A stretch of DNA of 16,601 nucleotides from Bacillota bacterium (GTDB lineage Bacteria; Bacillota; Bacilli; Lactobacillales; Streptococcaceae): NCBI GenBank assembly GCA_021781855.1, contig JAJXWC010000030.1, forward strand, positions 1-16,601, in the 5' to 3' direction. Below the pieces are notes generated by a model, which worked only from the letters and a program-made list of their open reading frames with translations, did not search any database and had not been told where the DNA came from. The position numbers and the translations under genes are program-made. Shown in pieces: positions 1 through 5,982 of this stretch. Every line of letters begins with the position of its first letter. Position 1 is the first letter of the stretch.

Positions 1-94
1 GAAAAAGATAAATCTTGGAACCTTGCTACGCAAGAACCCAAGATTTCCTATTTTTCAAGTCTTCATTGCGCTCCTGTTCACATCTTGCTATAAT
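1..94. repeat. Left copy of a ~93-bp inverted repeat
   Basis: The reverse complement of this stretch matches 1455-1547 with about four mismatches and a one-base indel. It contains a strong imperfect hairpin (AAATCTTGG pairing with CCAAGATTT at 12-20 and 40-48, with an inner CTTGC/GCAAG stem). An A-run lies on its outer side, which reads as a T-run on the minus strand, so it could terminate transcription leaving the two-gene block. Its inner end carries the promoter of the next gene. The copy starts at the window edge, so the outer part is cut off. Confidence 0.85.
66..94 (+). promoter_or_regulatory. Promoter of the ArsC/Spx-family gene
   Basis: A TTGCGC box, a 17-nt spacer and a TATAAT box preceded by TG at -1 spacing (extended -10) are visible. 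The same 29 bases occur in inverted orientation in front of exoA, because the promoter lies inside the inverted repeat. Confidence 0.75.
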
Positions 95-132
95 ATAAAG
101 AGAAAATGATTTCAATTTGACAAGGAGAGAAA

Positions 133-489
133 ATGTACAAATTTTACTGGTATCCCAAATGTTCAACCTGTCGCAAAGCTAAGGCAAAACTGGATTTGCA
201 AGGGATTGATTACGAAGAAATTGACCTCAAGCAAACACCGCCTACGGCTGAACAGTTTGAAAACTGGTTCGCTCAGGAAAATTTCCCAACCAAACGTTTT
301 TTCAATACAAGTGGTATTTCTTATCGTGAAATGGGATTGAAGGACCGTTTGACAAACTTGTCAAATCGTGAAATGGCAGAGTTACTGGCTTCTGATGGAA
401 TGCTTATTAAGCGCCCATTACTTGTCAAAGACGGGAAAGTGCTGTTAATTGGATTTGATGAAAAAAAATATGAAAATGAGCTTATGTAG
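133..489 (+). CDS. ArsC/Spx-family thioredoxin-fold protein
   Basis: A 118-residue protein of the ArsC/Spx/YusI family, a cytoplasmic thioredoxin fold. The N-terminus is a beta strand followed by a redox CxxC motif (Cys10-Ser-Thr-Cys13). The C-terminal half has the family's RPLLV...GFDE segment, which shapes the active site in ArsC-like proteins. Family members are either glutaredoxin-type arsenate reductases or Spx-type RNA polymerase alpha-subunit regulators. It has the usual length of the family, but nothing in the sequence settles which role applies, and no arsenic operon genes (arsR, arsB) are nearby. An AAGGAG ribosome site at 122-127 sets the ATG at 133. The gene is monocistronic, converging on exoA over a shared terminator. 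Assignment to the family is firm; the specific substrate or partner is unknown. Confidence 0.88.
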   Translation: MYKFYWYPKCSTCRKAKAKLDLQGIDYEEIDLKQTPPTAEQFENWFAQENFPTKRFFNTSGISYREMGLKDRLTNLSNREMAELLASDGMLIKRPLLVKDGKVLLIGFDEKKYENELM

Positions 490-507
490 CGTATTTAAGA
501 CTGAAAC

Positions 508-543
508 AAACCACCCACAGAGCATTCTGATGGGTGGTTTATT
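508..543. terminator. Bidirectional intrinsic terminator between convergent genes
   Basis: A perfect 10-bp stem (AAACCACCCA 508-517 with TGGGTGGTTT 531-540) and a 13-nt loop lie between the stop codons at 489 and 564. T-rich sequence follows on the plus strand and, more weakly, on the minus strand, so it can serve both converging genes. Confidence 0.85.
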
Positions 544-563
544 TACAAGTTTGAAAAGTTTTA

Positions 564-1424
564 CTACAGCTCAAATTCTAACAAAATCGGAACATGGTCT
601 AACCGTTCACCAGAATTTATCGGCTCTGAAACGATTAAACCGTCAGCCACACGATTTGAAACGAGCCAATAATCAATACGCCAGCCAGAATTATTAATTT
701 TTGAAGTTTTAGCACGCTGAGCAAACCAAGTGTAACTGGACTTTCCATCGGCATAAAATCCTGTTGCTTCAGGGTGGAGCTGACGGAAACTATCAGTAAA
801 TCCAGCGGCTAAAAGCTTGCCGAATTTTTCACGTTCTTGGTCAGTGAAGCCTGCTGTATTACGATTTCCCTTTGGATTTGCAAGGTCGATTTCGGTATGA
901 GCGGCATTAAAGTCACCACAAGCAAAAACAGGCTTTTCACTGTCAAGCTGTCGCAGATAGGCACGATAACGGTCATCCCATTCGCCGCGTAAATCCAATC
1001 GCGTTAAGCCTTCTTGACTATTTGGTGTATAAACCGTCGTCACGAAAAATTCAGGAAATTCAAGCGTGATGATCCGTCCTTCGAAGTCCATTGTTACTGG
1101 CGCATCAATTTCAGGATAAGTCACAACTGGCTCAGGCAATGATTTTTTATAAAGCATCATCGTACCCGAATAACCTTTGCGTGCTGGTGGTGTACTAATC
1201 CGATGAACAATCGTATAGTCAGGAAAATGTGCAGTCAAAATATCATAGATTTTTGCCACTTTTTTCGTGTCGTCAGAAAGTTTCGTCTCCTGAATGGCAA
1301 TAACATCAGCCGCTTGAGCAGCCACCGTCTCAACCACGGCAAGCGATAGCGCAGCTCGCTCAGAAGTCCCAGTCAGTGCTGCATTGAGCGAATCAATATT
1401 CCATGAGATAAATTTATATTTCAT
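564..1424 (-). CDS. exoA: Exodeoxyribonuclease III / AP endonuclease
   Basis: A 286-residue enzyme of the ExoIII/APE1 exonuclease-endonuclease-phosphatase family. It cleaves DNA at abasic sites and has 3' repair exonuclease activity in base-excision repair. Family landmarks are in order: WNIDSLN with Asn9, IQETKL with metal-binding Glu46, Tyr132 in VYTPNS, GDFNAAH with Asp171 and Asn173, WRIDYW, and the C-terminal catalytic Asp276-His277. The protein is close to the length of streptococcal ExoA proteins and appears intact. The ATG at 1424 is preceded by a purine-rich AAGGAAAA segment. It has its own extended -10 promoter inside the right inverted-repeat copy, and it shares its terminator with the ArsC/Spx-like gene. 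Product assignment is secure. Confidence 0.97.
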   Translation of the reverse strand: MKYKFISWNIDSLNAALTGTSERAALSLAVVETVAAQAADVIAIQETKLSDDTKKVAKIYDILTAHFPDYTIVHRISTPPARKGYSGTMMLYKKSLPEPVVTYPEIDAPVTMDFEGRIITLEFPEFFVTTVYTPNSQEGLTRLDLRGEWDDRYRAYLRQLDSEKPVFACGDFNAAHTEIDLANPKGNRNTAGFTDQEREKFGKLLAAGFTDSFRQLHPEATGFYADGKSSYTWFAQRAKTSKINNSGWRIDYWLVSNRVADGLIVSEPINSGERLDHVPILLEFEL

Positions 1425-1454
1425 AACTTTTTTCCTTAATCTTCTTGATAATCT

Positions 1455-1483
1455 ATTATACCAAGATGTGAACAGGAGCGCAA
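1455..1483 (-). promoter_or_regulatory. Promoter of exoA
   Basis: On the minus strand TTGCGC (1483-1478), a 17-nt spacer and TATAAT (1460-1455) with an upstream TG give an extended -10 promoter about 30 bases before the exoA start. It is a near-identical mirror of the promoter at 66-94. Confidence 0.75.
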
Positions 1484-1585
1484 TGCAGACTTAAAAAATA
1501 GGAAATCTTGGGTTCTTGCGCAGCAAGGTTCCAAGATTTATCTTTTTTCCAGTCTTCAGCTCCTGTGAACTCAATTATAGCAAAA
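1455..1585. repeat. Right copy of the inverted repeat, itself a large imperfect palindrome
   Basis: Bases 1455-1547 are the inverted copy of 94-1. This copy continues beyond the central hairpin (AAATCTTGG 1503-1511 with CCAAGATTT 1531-1539, inner CTTGC/GCAAG) into a second arm. In that arm ACAGGAGC, AGACT, the A/T-run and AAATCTTGG recur in mirror order out to about 1585. The whole is thus an approximately 130-bp imperfect palindrome with terminator-like T-runs next to its centre and promoter-like sequence at its ends. The left copy probably has the same second arm outside the window. Confidence 0.75.
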
Positions 1586-1790
1586 AATCCTTACCAAGTA
1601 CGGCAGGGATAGAAAGATTTCTCACGCTGCTTTTTTGCTGGAAGAAGTTGGGAATGAGCAAACTGCTAGCAACGATGAACACGCCGACAATAAGCAATGA
1701 AATCACGGAAAGAAACATCGCTTGTCACAGACTTATTGAAAGCCAGTTCTAAAAATGATAAAACGACAATATCACCTAAAATGATATGTA
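1575..1790 (-). pseudogene. Possible decayed membrane-protein remnant
   Basis: I do not recognise this. On the minus strand one frame (about 1790-1640) reads through a hydrophobic segment and AFNKSVTSDVSFRDF, then runs into stops. A second, +1-related frame opens at an ATG at 1718 and gives 47 residues with a clear membrane helix (SLLIVGVFIVASSLLI) and a basic exit (QQKSS), ending at 1575. Joining the two frames near 1700 would make a short membrane protein of about 70 residues. A GAGGAG sequence on the minus strand near 1795 could be its old ribosome site, but no normal start codon follows at the right distance. The plus-strand frame over the same bases has no recognisable protein features. 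This could equally be chance. Confidence 0.25.
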
Positions 1791-1843
1791 CTCCTCACCA
1801 CCAGTGCGGTACAACACAGGTTCAAGAAAATATCTGAAAATTT

Positions 1844-1852
1844 TGTTATAAT
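1844..1852 (+). promoter_or_regulatory. Extended -10 promoter of the metG operon
   Basis: TGTTATAAT fits the TGnTATAAT extended -10 pattern seen throughout the window. No good -35 box lies 17 nt upstream. The predicted leader is only about 50 nt, too short for a T-box riboswitch. Confidence 0.65.
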
Positions 1853-1907
1853 TGAAGATGAGATTTTCTCAAAAATACAGGTTTCATTAGCCTGATAGGA
1901 GAACAAA

Positions 1908-3968
1908 ATGACTGAAAATAAAACTTTTTACATTACTACACCAATTTATTATCCTTCTGGGAAATTGCATCTTGGCTCAAGCTATACTACGATTGCCTGT
2001 GATGTATTAGCGCGCTATAAGCGGCTCATGGGCTTTGACACTTTTTATCTGACAGGGCTTGACGAGCACGGTATGAAAATTCAGCGTAAAGCCGAAGAGC
2101 TGGGACTGACACCAAAAGAATATTTGGACCCGATGGCTGCTGATGTGCAAACCCTTTGGAAAATGTTGGATATTTCTTACGACAAATTCATTCGGACGAC
2201 GGACACTTATCATGAAGAAGCAGTAGCGAAAGCCTTTGAGCAGTTGCTGGCACAAGATGACATTTATCTTGGAAAATATGCAGGCTGGTATTCCGTTTCT
2301 GATGAAGAATTTTTCACCGAAACACAGCTAGAAGAAGTTTTTCGTGATGAAAATGGCACCATAACAGGCGGTATTGCACCGTCAGGGCACGAAGTCGAAT
2401 GGGTTGAAGAAGAAACATATTTCTTCCGTATGGGCAAATACGCGGACTGGCTTTTGGACTATTATGAAAAGCACCCCGACTTTATCCAGCCCGAAATCCG
2501 CAAAAATGAGATGATTAATAACTTCATCAAACCCGGTCTTGAGGACTTGGCACTGACACGGACGAGTTTCACATGGGGAATTCCTGTCCCGTCAAATCCG
2601 AAGCATGTCGTCTATGTCTGGTTTGACGCGCTGCTTAACTATATCACGGCTTTGGGTTATAACTCAGATGATGACAGCTTGATGAAATACTGGCCGGGCA
2701 TTAATATGGTCGGTAAGGAAATTGTCCGTTTTCACACGATTTACTGGCCGATTATGCTTCATGCGTTGAATTTACCTGCGCCGAAAAAAGTGTTTGGACA
2801 CGGCTGGCTCTTGATGAAAGACGGAAAAATGTCGAAATCAAAGGGAAATGTCGTTTATCCTGAAATGTTAGTAGAACGCTATGGTTTGGATGCTGTGCGT
2901 TATTATCTCATGCGTGCGATTTCTTTCGGTCAGGATGGGATTTTTACACCCGAAGATTTTGTCGGACGGATTAATTTTGACTTGGCGAATGACTTGGGAA
3001 ACCTCCTTAATCGGACTGTTTCAATGATTAATAAGTATAATCAAGGCAAAATTAAGAATTTTCCTGATGAACTTGATGTTCGCCATAGTCTTTCCGCACA
3101 TGAGCTATATGGAAAAAATCCACATGAAGAATTGAAAGATGTAATTCTCTCCTCCATTAGTGAATATAAAACAGGAATGGAAACGTTTAGCTATAACCAA
3201 GCACTTGCAGGAATATGGAAGATTATTTCACGAGCAAATAAATATATTGACGAGACAAGTCCTTGGAAACTTGCGAAATTGGATGATAGCGAAGAAGAGT
3301 TAAGTATCGTATTGTATTATCTTGCAGAAAGTCTTAGGATTTCAGCAATGCTGCTATTTCCAGTTATCGGCGTGACGGCAGAGAAAATATTGAAACAGTT
3401 AGGAGTTTCTGAACAAGAAATCAACAAAATTAAGAGTATTTCAGAGAAACATGAAAAAGTAGATGAAGGTGTTTTGGAAAGTTTGGCTTTTGGCTATCAT
3501 TTCAGCTACCCCGTTGTAGAAAAGGGGGCGCCGATTTTCCCCCGGCTTGATGCTGAAGAAGAAGTTGCTTACATCAAAGCGCAAATGGCTGGTGAGACAG
3601 TGACTGTTGATGAACCTGAGCTTGTTTTGAACAAACCTGAAATTGAATTTGTTGACTTTGACAAATCTGAAATTCGTGTTGCTGAAGTTGTTGCCGTTGA
3701 ACGTGTTGAAGGTTCTGAAAAGCTACTCAAATTTGAGTTGAATGCAGGTGATAAAGGCACACGTACCATTTTGTCTGGCATCGCAAAATTCTACCCGAAT
3801 GAACAAGAATTAGTCGGCAAAAAATTGCAAATTGTAGCCAATCTGAAACCACGTAAGATGATGAAAAAATATGTCTCACAAGGCATGATTTTGTCTGCCG
3901 AATTTGGCGGAAAATTGCGTGTGTTGACGGTGGATAGTGATGTACCGAACGGAAGTTTGATTGGATAA
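1908..3968 (+). CDS. metG: Methionyl-tRNA synthetase
   Basis: A 686-residue class I aminoacyl-tRNA synthetase that charges tRNA-Met. The Rossmann core has the HIGH-type signature HLGS at 21-24 and the KMSKS loop at 307-311. The helical anticodon-binding domain spans about 375-530. A C-terminal EMAP/Trbp111-like tRNA-binding OB fold starts near residue 580 (DFDKSEIRVAEVV). An AGGAG ribosome site just upstream supports the ATG at 1908. The zinc-knuckle cysteines are absent, as in the Bacillus-type subgroup. It is about 20-25 residues longer than the lactococcal and streptococcal enzymes I remember (about 662). The excess and most divergence fall in the anticodon-binding domain (nt ~3050-3500), where ATA Ile and AGG Arg codons, scarce elsewhere in the gene, also appear. 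The gene heads a run with the DUF2829 and dehydrogenase genes. Confidence 0.97.
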   Translation: MTENKTFYITTPIYYPSGKLHLGSSYTTIACDVLARYKRLMGFDTFYLTGLDEHGMKIQRKAEELGLTPKEYLDPMAADVQTLWKMLDISYDKFIRTTDTYHEEAVAKAFEQLLAQDDIYLGKYAGWYSVSDEEFFTETQLEEVFRDENGTITGGIAPSGHEVEWVEEETYFFRMGKYADWLLDYYEKHPDFIQPEIRKNEMINNFIKPGLEDLALTRTSFTWGIPVPSNPKHVVYVWFDALLNYITALGYNSDDDSLMKYWPGINMVGKEIVRFHTIYWPIMLHALNLPAPKKVFGHGWLLMKDGKMSKSKGNVVYPEMLVERYGLDAVRYYLMRAISFGQDGIFTPEDFVGRINFDLANDLGNLLNRTVSMINKYNQGKIKNFPDELDVRHSLSAHELYGKNPHEELKDVILSSISEYKTGMETFSYNQALAGIWKIISRANKYIDETSPWKLAKLDDSEEELSIVLYYLAESLRISAMLLFPVIGVTAEKILKQLGVSEQEINKIKSISEKHEKVDEGVLESLAFGYHFSYPVVEKGAPIFPRLDAEEEVAYIKAQMAGETVTVDEPELVLNKPEIEFVDFDKSEIRVAEVVAVERVEGSEKLLKFELNAGDKGTRTILSGIAKFYPNEQELVGKKLQIVANLKPRKMMKKYVSQGMILSAEFGGKLRVLTVDSDVPNGSLIG

Positions 3969-3969
3969 G

Positions 3970-4212
3970 ATGATGACATTTGAAGAAATTTTACCGCTTT
4001 TGAAAGCAGGAAAAAAGGCAGTACGCACGGAAGGGTGGAGTGGTGCAGAAAATTATGTAAAACTCTATCAGTCAATTTACCTTGAAAACGGCGAAAAAAT
4101 TGAAGTTACGCCCTATTTTTTGATTAATGTTTCAGGTGTTGGGGAAGGATTTTCGATGTGGTCGCCAACGCCGTGCGATGTTTTGGCAAACGATTGGACG
4201 CTGGTCGAATGA
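3970..4212 (+). CDS. DUF2829 (Tad2-family) small protein
   Basis: An 80-residue protein matching the DUF2829 fold by pattern: an N-terminal MTFEEILPLLKAGKKAVR helix-strand unit ending in Gly22-Trp23, and a C-terminal WSPTPCDVLANDW segment (Trp64, Asp70, Asp75, Trp76) typical of the family. Phage members of this family include Tad2, which sequesters the cyclic ADP-ribose-type signal of Thoeris anti-phage systems. Chromosomal homologues are common and mostly uncharacterised. The ATG at 3970 starts one base after the metG stop, and a second ATG at 3973 is equally possible. No strong ribosome site is visible, so translation is probably coupled to metG. Its stop overlaps the next start (ATGA at 4209-4212). 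The family call is good; an anti-defence role here is only a hypothesis, since no phage genes are adjacent. Confidence 0.8.
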   Translation: MMTFEEILPLLKAGKKAVRTEGWSGAENYVKLYQSIYLENGEKIEVTPYFLINVSGVGEGFSMWSPTPCDVLANDWTLVE

Positions 4213-4925
4213 AATTTGCTGGAAAAAAAGTGTTGGTTACGGGGGCCGCAAGTGGCATTGGGCTGGCACAAGCACAGGCATTTTTGGCAGAAGGTGCACA
4301 AGTGATTGGCGTTGATATTCAGCAGATGCCGAATTTGGCTGGTTTGTCAAAAGTAATTTGTGATGTTTCTGATGAAAATTCTGTGAAATTATTAGCGAAA
4401 GATATTGGGAAAATTGATATTTTATGTAATACAGCAGGAATTTTAGATGCTTATGCAACGTTGGAAGAAACAGATTTTGCGCTTTGGCAGAGGATTTTGC
4501 AGACTAATTTGACCTCAATGTTTCTCATGATTTCAGCATTTTTGCCAAAAATGAAAACTGAAAAATCAGGCGTTATCATCAACATGGCATCTGTCGCAGG
4601 TCTCGTTGCAGGTGGCGGCGGAATTGGTTATACAGCAAGTAAACATGCGATTGTTGGCTTGACCAAACAACTTGCATTTGACGAAGCGAAACACGGTATT
4701 CAAATCGTGGCGATTGCACCTGGTGCGATTGAAACTCCAATGAATGTCGCTGATTTCACAGAAAATGATGGTGAAATGGCGCAGTGGGTTGCGTCCGAAA
4801 CACCCGCTAAGCGTTGGGCGAAACCCGAAGAAGTAGCACAGTTGACCCTTTTTCTTGCTAGCCCGCAAGCCAGCTATATGTCAGGTGCAGTAGTAACAAT
4901 CGACGGCGGCTGGACGATTAAATGA
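4209..4925 (+). CDS. Short-chain dehydrogenase/reductase (FabG-like)
   Basis: A 238-residue classical SDR. The cofactor motif TGAASGIG is at 11-18, with Asp36 at the end of beta strand 2, suggesting NAD(H) rather than NADP(H). NTAG at 74-77 is a variant of the usual NNAG. The catalytic tetrad is Asn100, Ser128, Tyr141 and Lys145, and the substrate-loop segment APGAIETPM and C-terminal GAVVTIDGGW are intact. Such proteins are often labelled 3-oxoacyl-ACP reductase, but no fatty-acid genes are nearby and the substrate cannot be read from sequence. An in-frame start at 4158 exists. The ATG at 4209 is preferred because it begins exactly at the SDR beta strand and overlaps the upstream stop by four bases, a translational-coupling arrangement. 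It is the last gene of the metG run; I see no clear terminator after it. Confidence 0.92.
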   Translation: MKFAGKKVLVTGAASGIGLAQAQAFLAEGAQVIGVDIQQMPNLAGLSKVICDVSDENSVKLLAKDIGKIDILCNTAGILDAYATLEETDFALWQRILQTNLTSMFLMISAFLPKMKTEKSGVIINMASVAGLVAGGGGIGYTASKHAIVGLTKQLAFDEAKHGIQIVAIAPGAIETPMNVADFTENDGEMAQWVASETPAKRWAKPEEVAQLTLFLASPQASYMSGAVVTIDGGWTIK

Positions 4926-4952
4926 GTCACAAATGATATGAAAAAAAGACCA

Positions 4953-5123
4953 AATTTAACTTAGTAAGTGTCTGCAAGTTCTCCTGTAGTTTAAGGCGGC
5001 GGGATAAGTAGTGCTATCTTCGCTTTCGTTCTACTGCCGTAACTTTATCACTTGCCATTTCGCCTTGGTGCTTTAGGATAGCAGAGTAAAGCGAGAAGGT
5101 GACTTGATATCGCAGATGTCAGG
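4953..5123 (-). repeat. Dispersed intergenic repeat, copy A (with the gene-free stretch 4926-5185)
   Basis: In minus orientation, 5123-5055 matches 7203-7271 at 64 of 69 positions. A further conserved block, AGTAGAACGAAAGC, lies at about 5034-5020 and has counterparts in copies B and C. The far end carries ACTTAGTAAGTG (about 4959-4970), also seen just after the queT terminator. No coding frame crosses the copies consistently, so this is a non-coding element of the MITE or REP kind rather than a gene fragment. Apart from this element and the queT promoter I see nothing else between 4926 and 5222. Confidence 0.8.
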
Positions 5124-5185
5124 TTGTACTCGAGATAAAGAATTCCCCATTGATAAAATGGATAGCATTGGCTAAATGTCAGTGC

Positions 5186-5214
5186 TTTTCATTTTGGGAA
5201 AAATCTGATAAAAT
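5186..5214 (+). promoter_or_regulatory. Promoter of queT
   Basis: TTTTCA (5186-5191), a 17-nt spacer and TAAAAT (5209-5214) preceded by TG form a moderate promoter. Transcription would begin just upstream of the riboswitch, around 5221. Confidence 0.6.
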
Positions 5215-5222
5215 AGACAACG

Positions 5223-5306
5223 TTGAGTTTGACCAGTGTGTAAAACTCAATCCTCAGGACTACCCTTTGCCTGAGCATATTTTACTCGCCAAGTGCGATA
5301 AAGGAG
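5223..5306 (+). promoter_or_regulatory. preQ1-II riboswitch (COG4708 RNA)
   Basis: The leader fits the preQ1-II class. An accessory P1 hairpin (TTGAGTTT with AAAACTCAA, 5223-5250) precedes the P2 stem CTCAGG 5253-5258 / CCTGAG 5270-5275. The P2 loop holds CCTTT at 5264-5268, complementary to AAAGG at 5300-5304 in the ribosome site. After P2 comes the conserved CATATT...AC linker, then a small P4 hairpin TCGC 5286-5289 / GCGA 5295-5298 directly before AAAGGAG. The pseudoknot between the P2 loop and the Shine-Dalgarno sequence predicts that preQ1 binding blocks translation of the transporter. Layout and linker match the class as I remember it. Confidence 0.92.
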
Positions 5307-5311
5307 AGAAA

Positions 5312-5830
5312 ATGAATACTCAATCTACACAACGCTTTGCAGCAGTTGACCTTGCAAAGATTGGACTTGTTGCTGCAATTTATGTTGTTTTAACAGTCAC
5401 GCCACCGCTCAATAACTTGGCCTACGGTCCCTTACAATTTCGACTTTCGGAAATTTTGAATTTTTTGCCTTTCTATAATAAACGTTATATTTGGGGTGTA
5501 ACGATTGGCTGCTTTTTGTCTAATTTTTTCAGTCCAAATGTTGCCGCTGTTGATGTCATTGTGGGAACAGCGCAAACCTTAATTTGCCTGCTCATTGGCG
5601 TTTGGCTTTTCGAACATGTTTTTCAAAAACGCTATTTACCTAGCTTTGTTGCTTTTATCATACTTGATGCAGTTGGAGGAATGGCAATTATTGCAGCTGA
5701 GCTTTTACTCGTTTACAAAGACCCATTTTTGCTCATGTGGACAACGATTGGAGCAGGGGAAGCCGCTGTTTTAATTGTTGGTGCAATAATTATCGGCTTG
5801 CTTGGTAAAAAAATTAATCTAACAAGATAA
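5312..5830 (+). CDS. queT: Queuosine precursor transporter, QueT family (COG4708)
   Basis: A 172-residue integral membrane protein with about five hydrophobic helices (starting near residues 15, 52, 75, 105 and 140). It matches the QueT family, the presumed S-component of an ECF-type importer for the queuosine precursors preQ0/preQ1. Typical segments are LRFRLSE-like PLQFRLSEIL near the N-terminus and IGAGEAAVLIVGAI near the C-terminus. The frame is open back to 5150. The ATG at 5312 is chosen because AAAGGAG at 5300-5306 is the riboswitch expression platform and the family begins here. No queuosine biosynthesis genes are in view, so the cell probably salvages the precursor and feeds it to tRNA-guanine transglycosylase elsewhere. 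The gene is monocistronic, closed by a terminator. Confidence 0.95.
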   Translation: MNTQSTQRFAAVDLAKIGLVAAIYVVLTVTPPLNNLAYGPLQFRLSEILNFLPFYNKRYIWGVTIGCFLSNFFSPNVAAVDVIVGTAQTLICLLIGVWLFEHVFQKRYLPSFVAFIILDAVGGMAIIAAELLLVYKDPFLLMWTTIGAGEAAVLIVGAIIIGLLGKKINLTR

Positions 5831-5831
5831 G

Positions 5832-5853
5832 ACAACGGATTTCGTTGTTTTTT
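5832..5853 (+). terminator. Intrinsic terminator after queT
   Basis: A 6-bp stem (ACAACG 5832-5837 with CGTTGT 5843-5848), a 5-nt loop and a run of T directly downstream, starting one base after the queT stop codon. Confidence 0.85.
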
Positions 5854-5900
5854 ACTTAGTAAGTGCATGGATAGCTTGTACTGCTGAGATAAAAATTTTA

Positions 5901-5909
5901 TGTTATAAT
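5901..5909 (+). promoter_or_regulatory. Extended -10 promoter of mnmA
   Basis: TGTTATAAT fits the TGnTATAAT pattern. No convincing -35 lies at the usual distance. The implied leader is about 65 nt. Confidence 0.65.
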
Positions 5910-5982
5910 TAAAGACGTTATCTCTTGTTTTTCAGCCTTCAACTGAATTTACAAAATCTATATAGAAAGAGATGGTGAAAGA

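Noticed and set aside
1516..1752. 78-residue plus-strand open frame between exoA and metG
   Set aside because: It begins inside the inverted repeat, has no ribosome site and shows no recognisable protein pattern; the minus strand here looks more protein-like.
1853..1907. T-box or other attenuator before metG
   Set aside because: The leader is only about 50 nt with no stem-loop and T-run.
3050..3500. Frameshift or pseudogene in metG
   Set aside because: The frame is intact and the helical-domain motifs (NKYIDETSPWKLAK) are preserved, so the gene is divergent rather than broken.
4953..5123. Repeat copies A, B and C as CRISPR or insertion-sequence remnants
   Set aside because: There is no regular spacing, no spacers and no transposase-like frame; the copies are single, dispersed and intergenic.
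5150..5311. N-terminal 54-residue extension of QueT
   Set aside because: The frame is open by chance through the promoter and riboswitch; the ribosome site and family alignment place the start at 5312.
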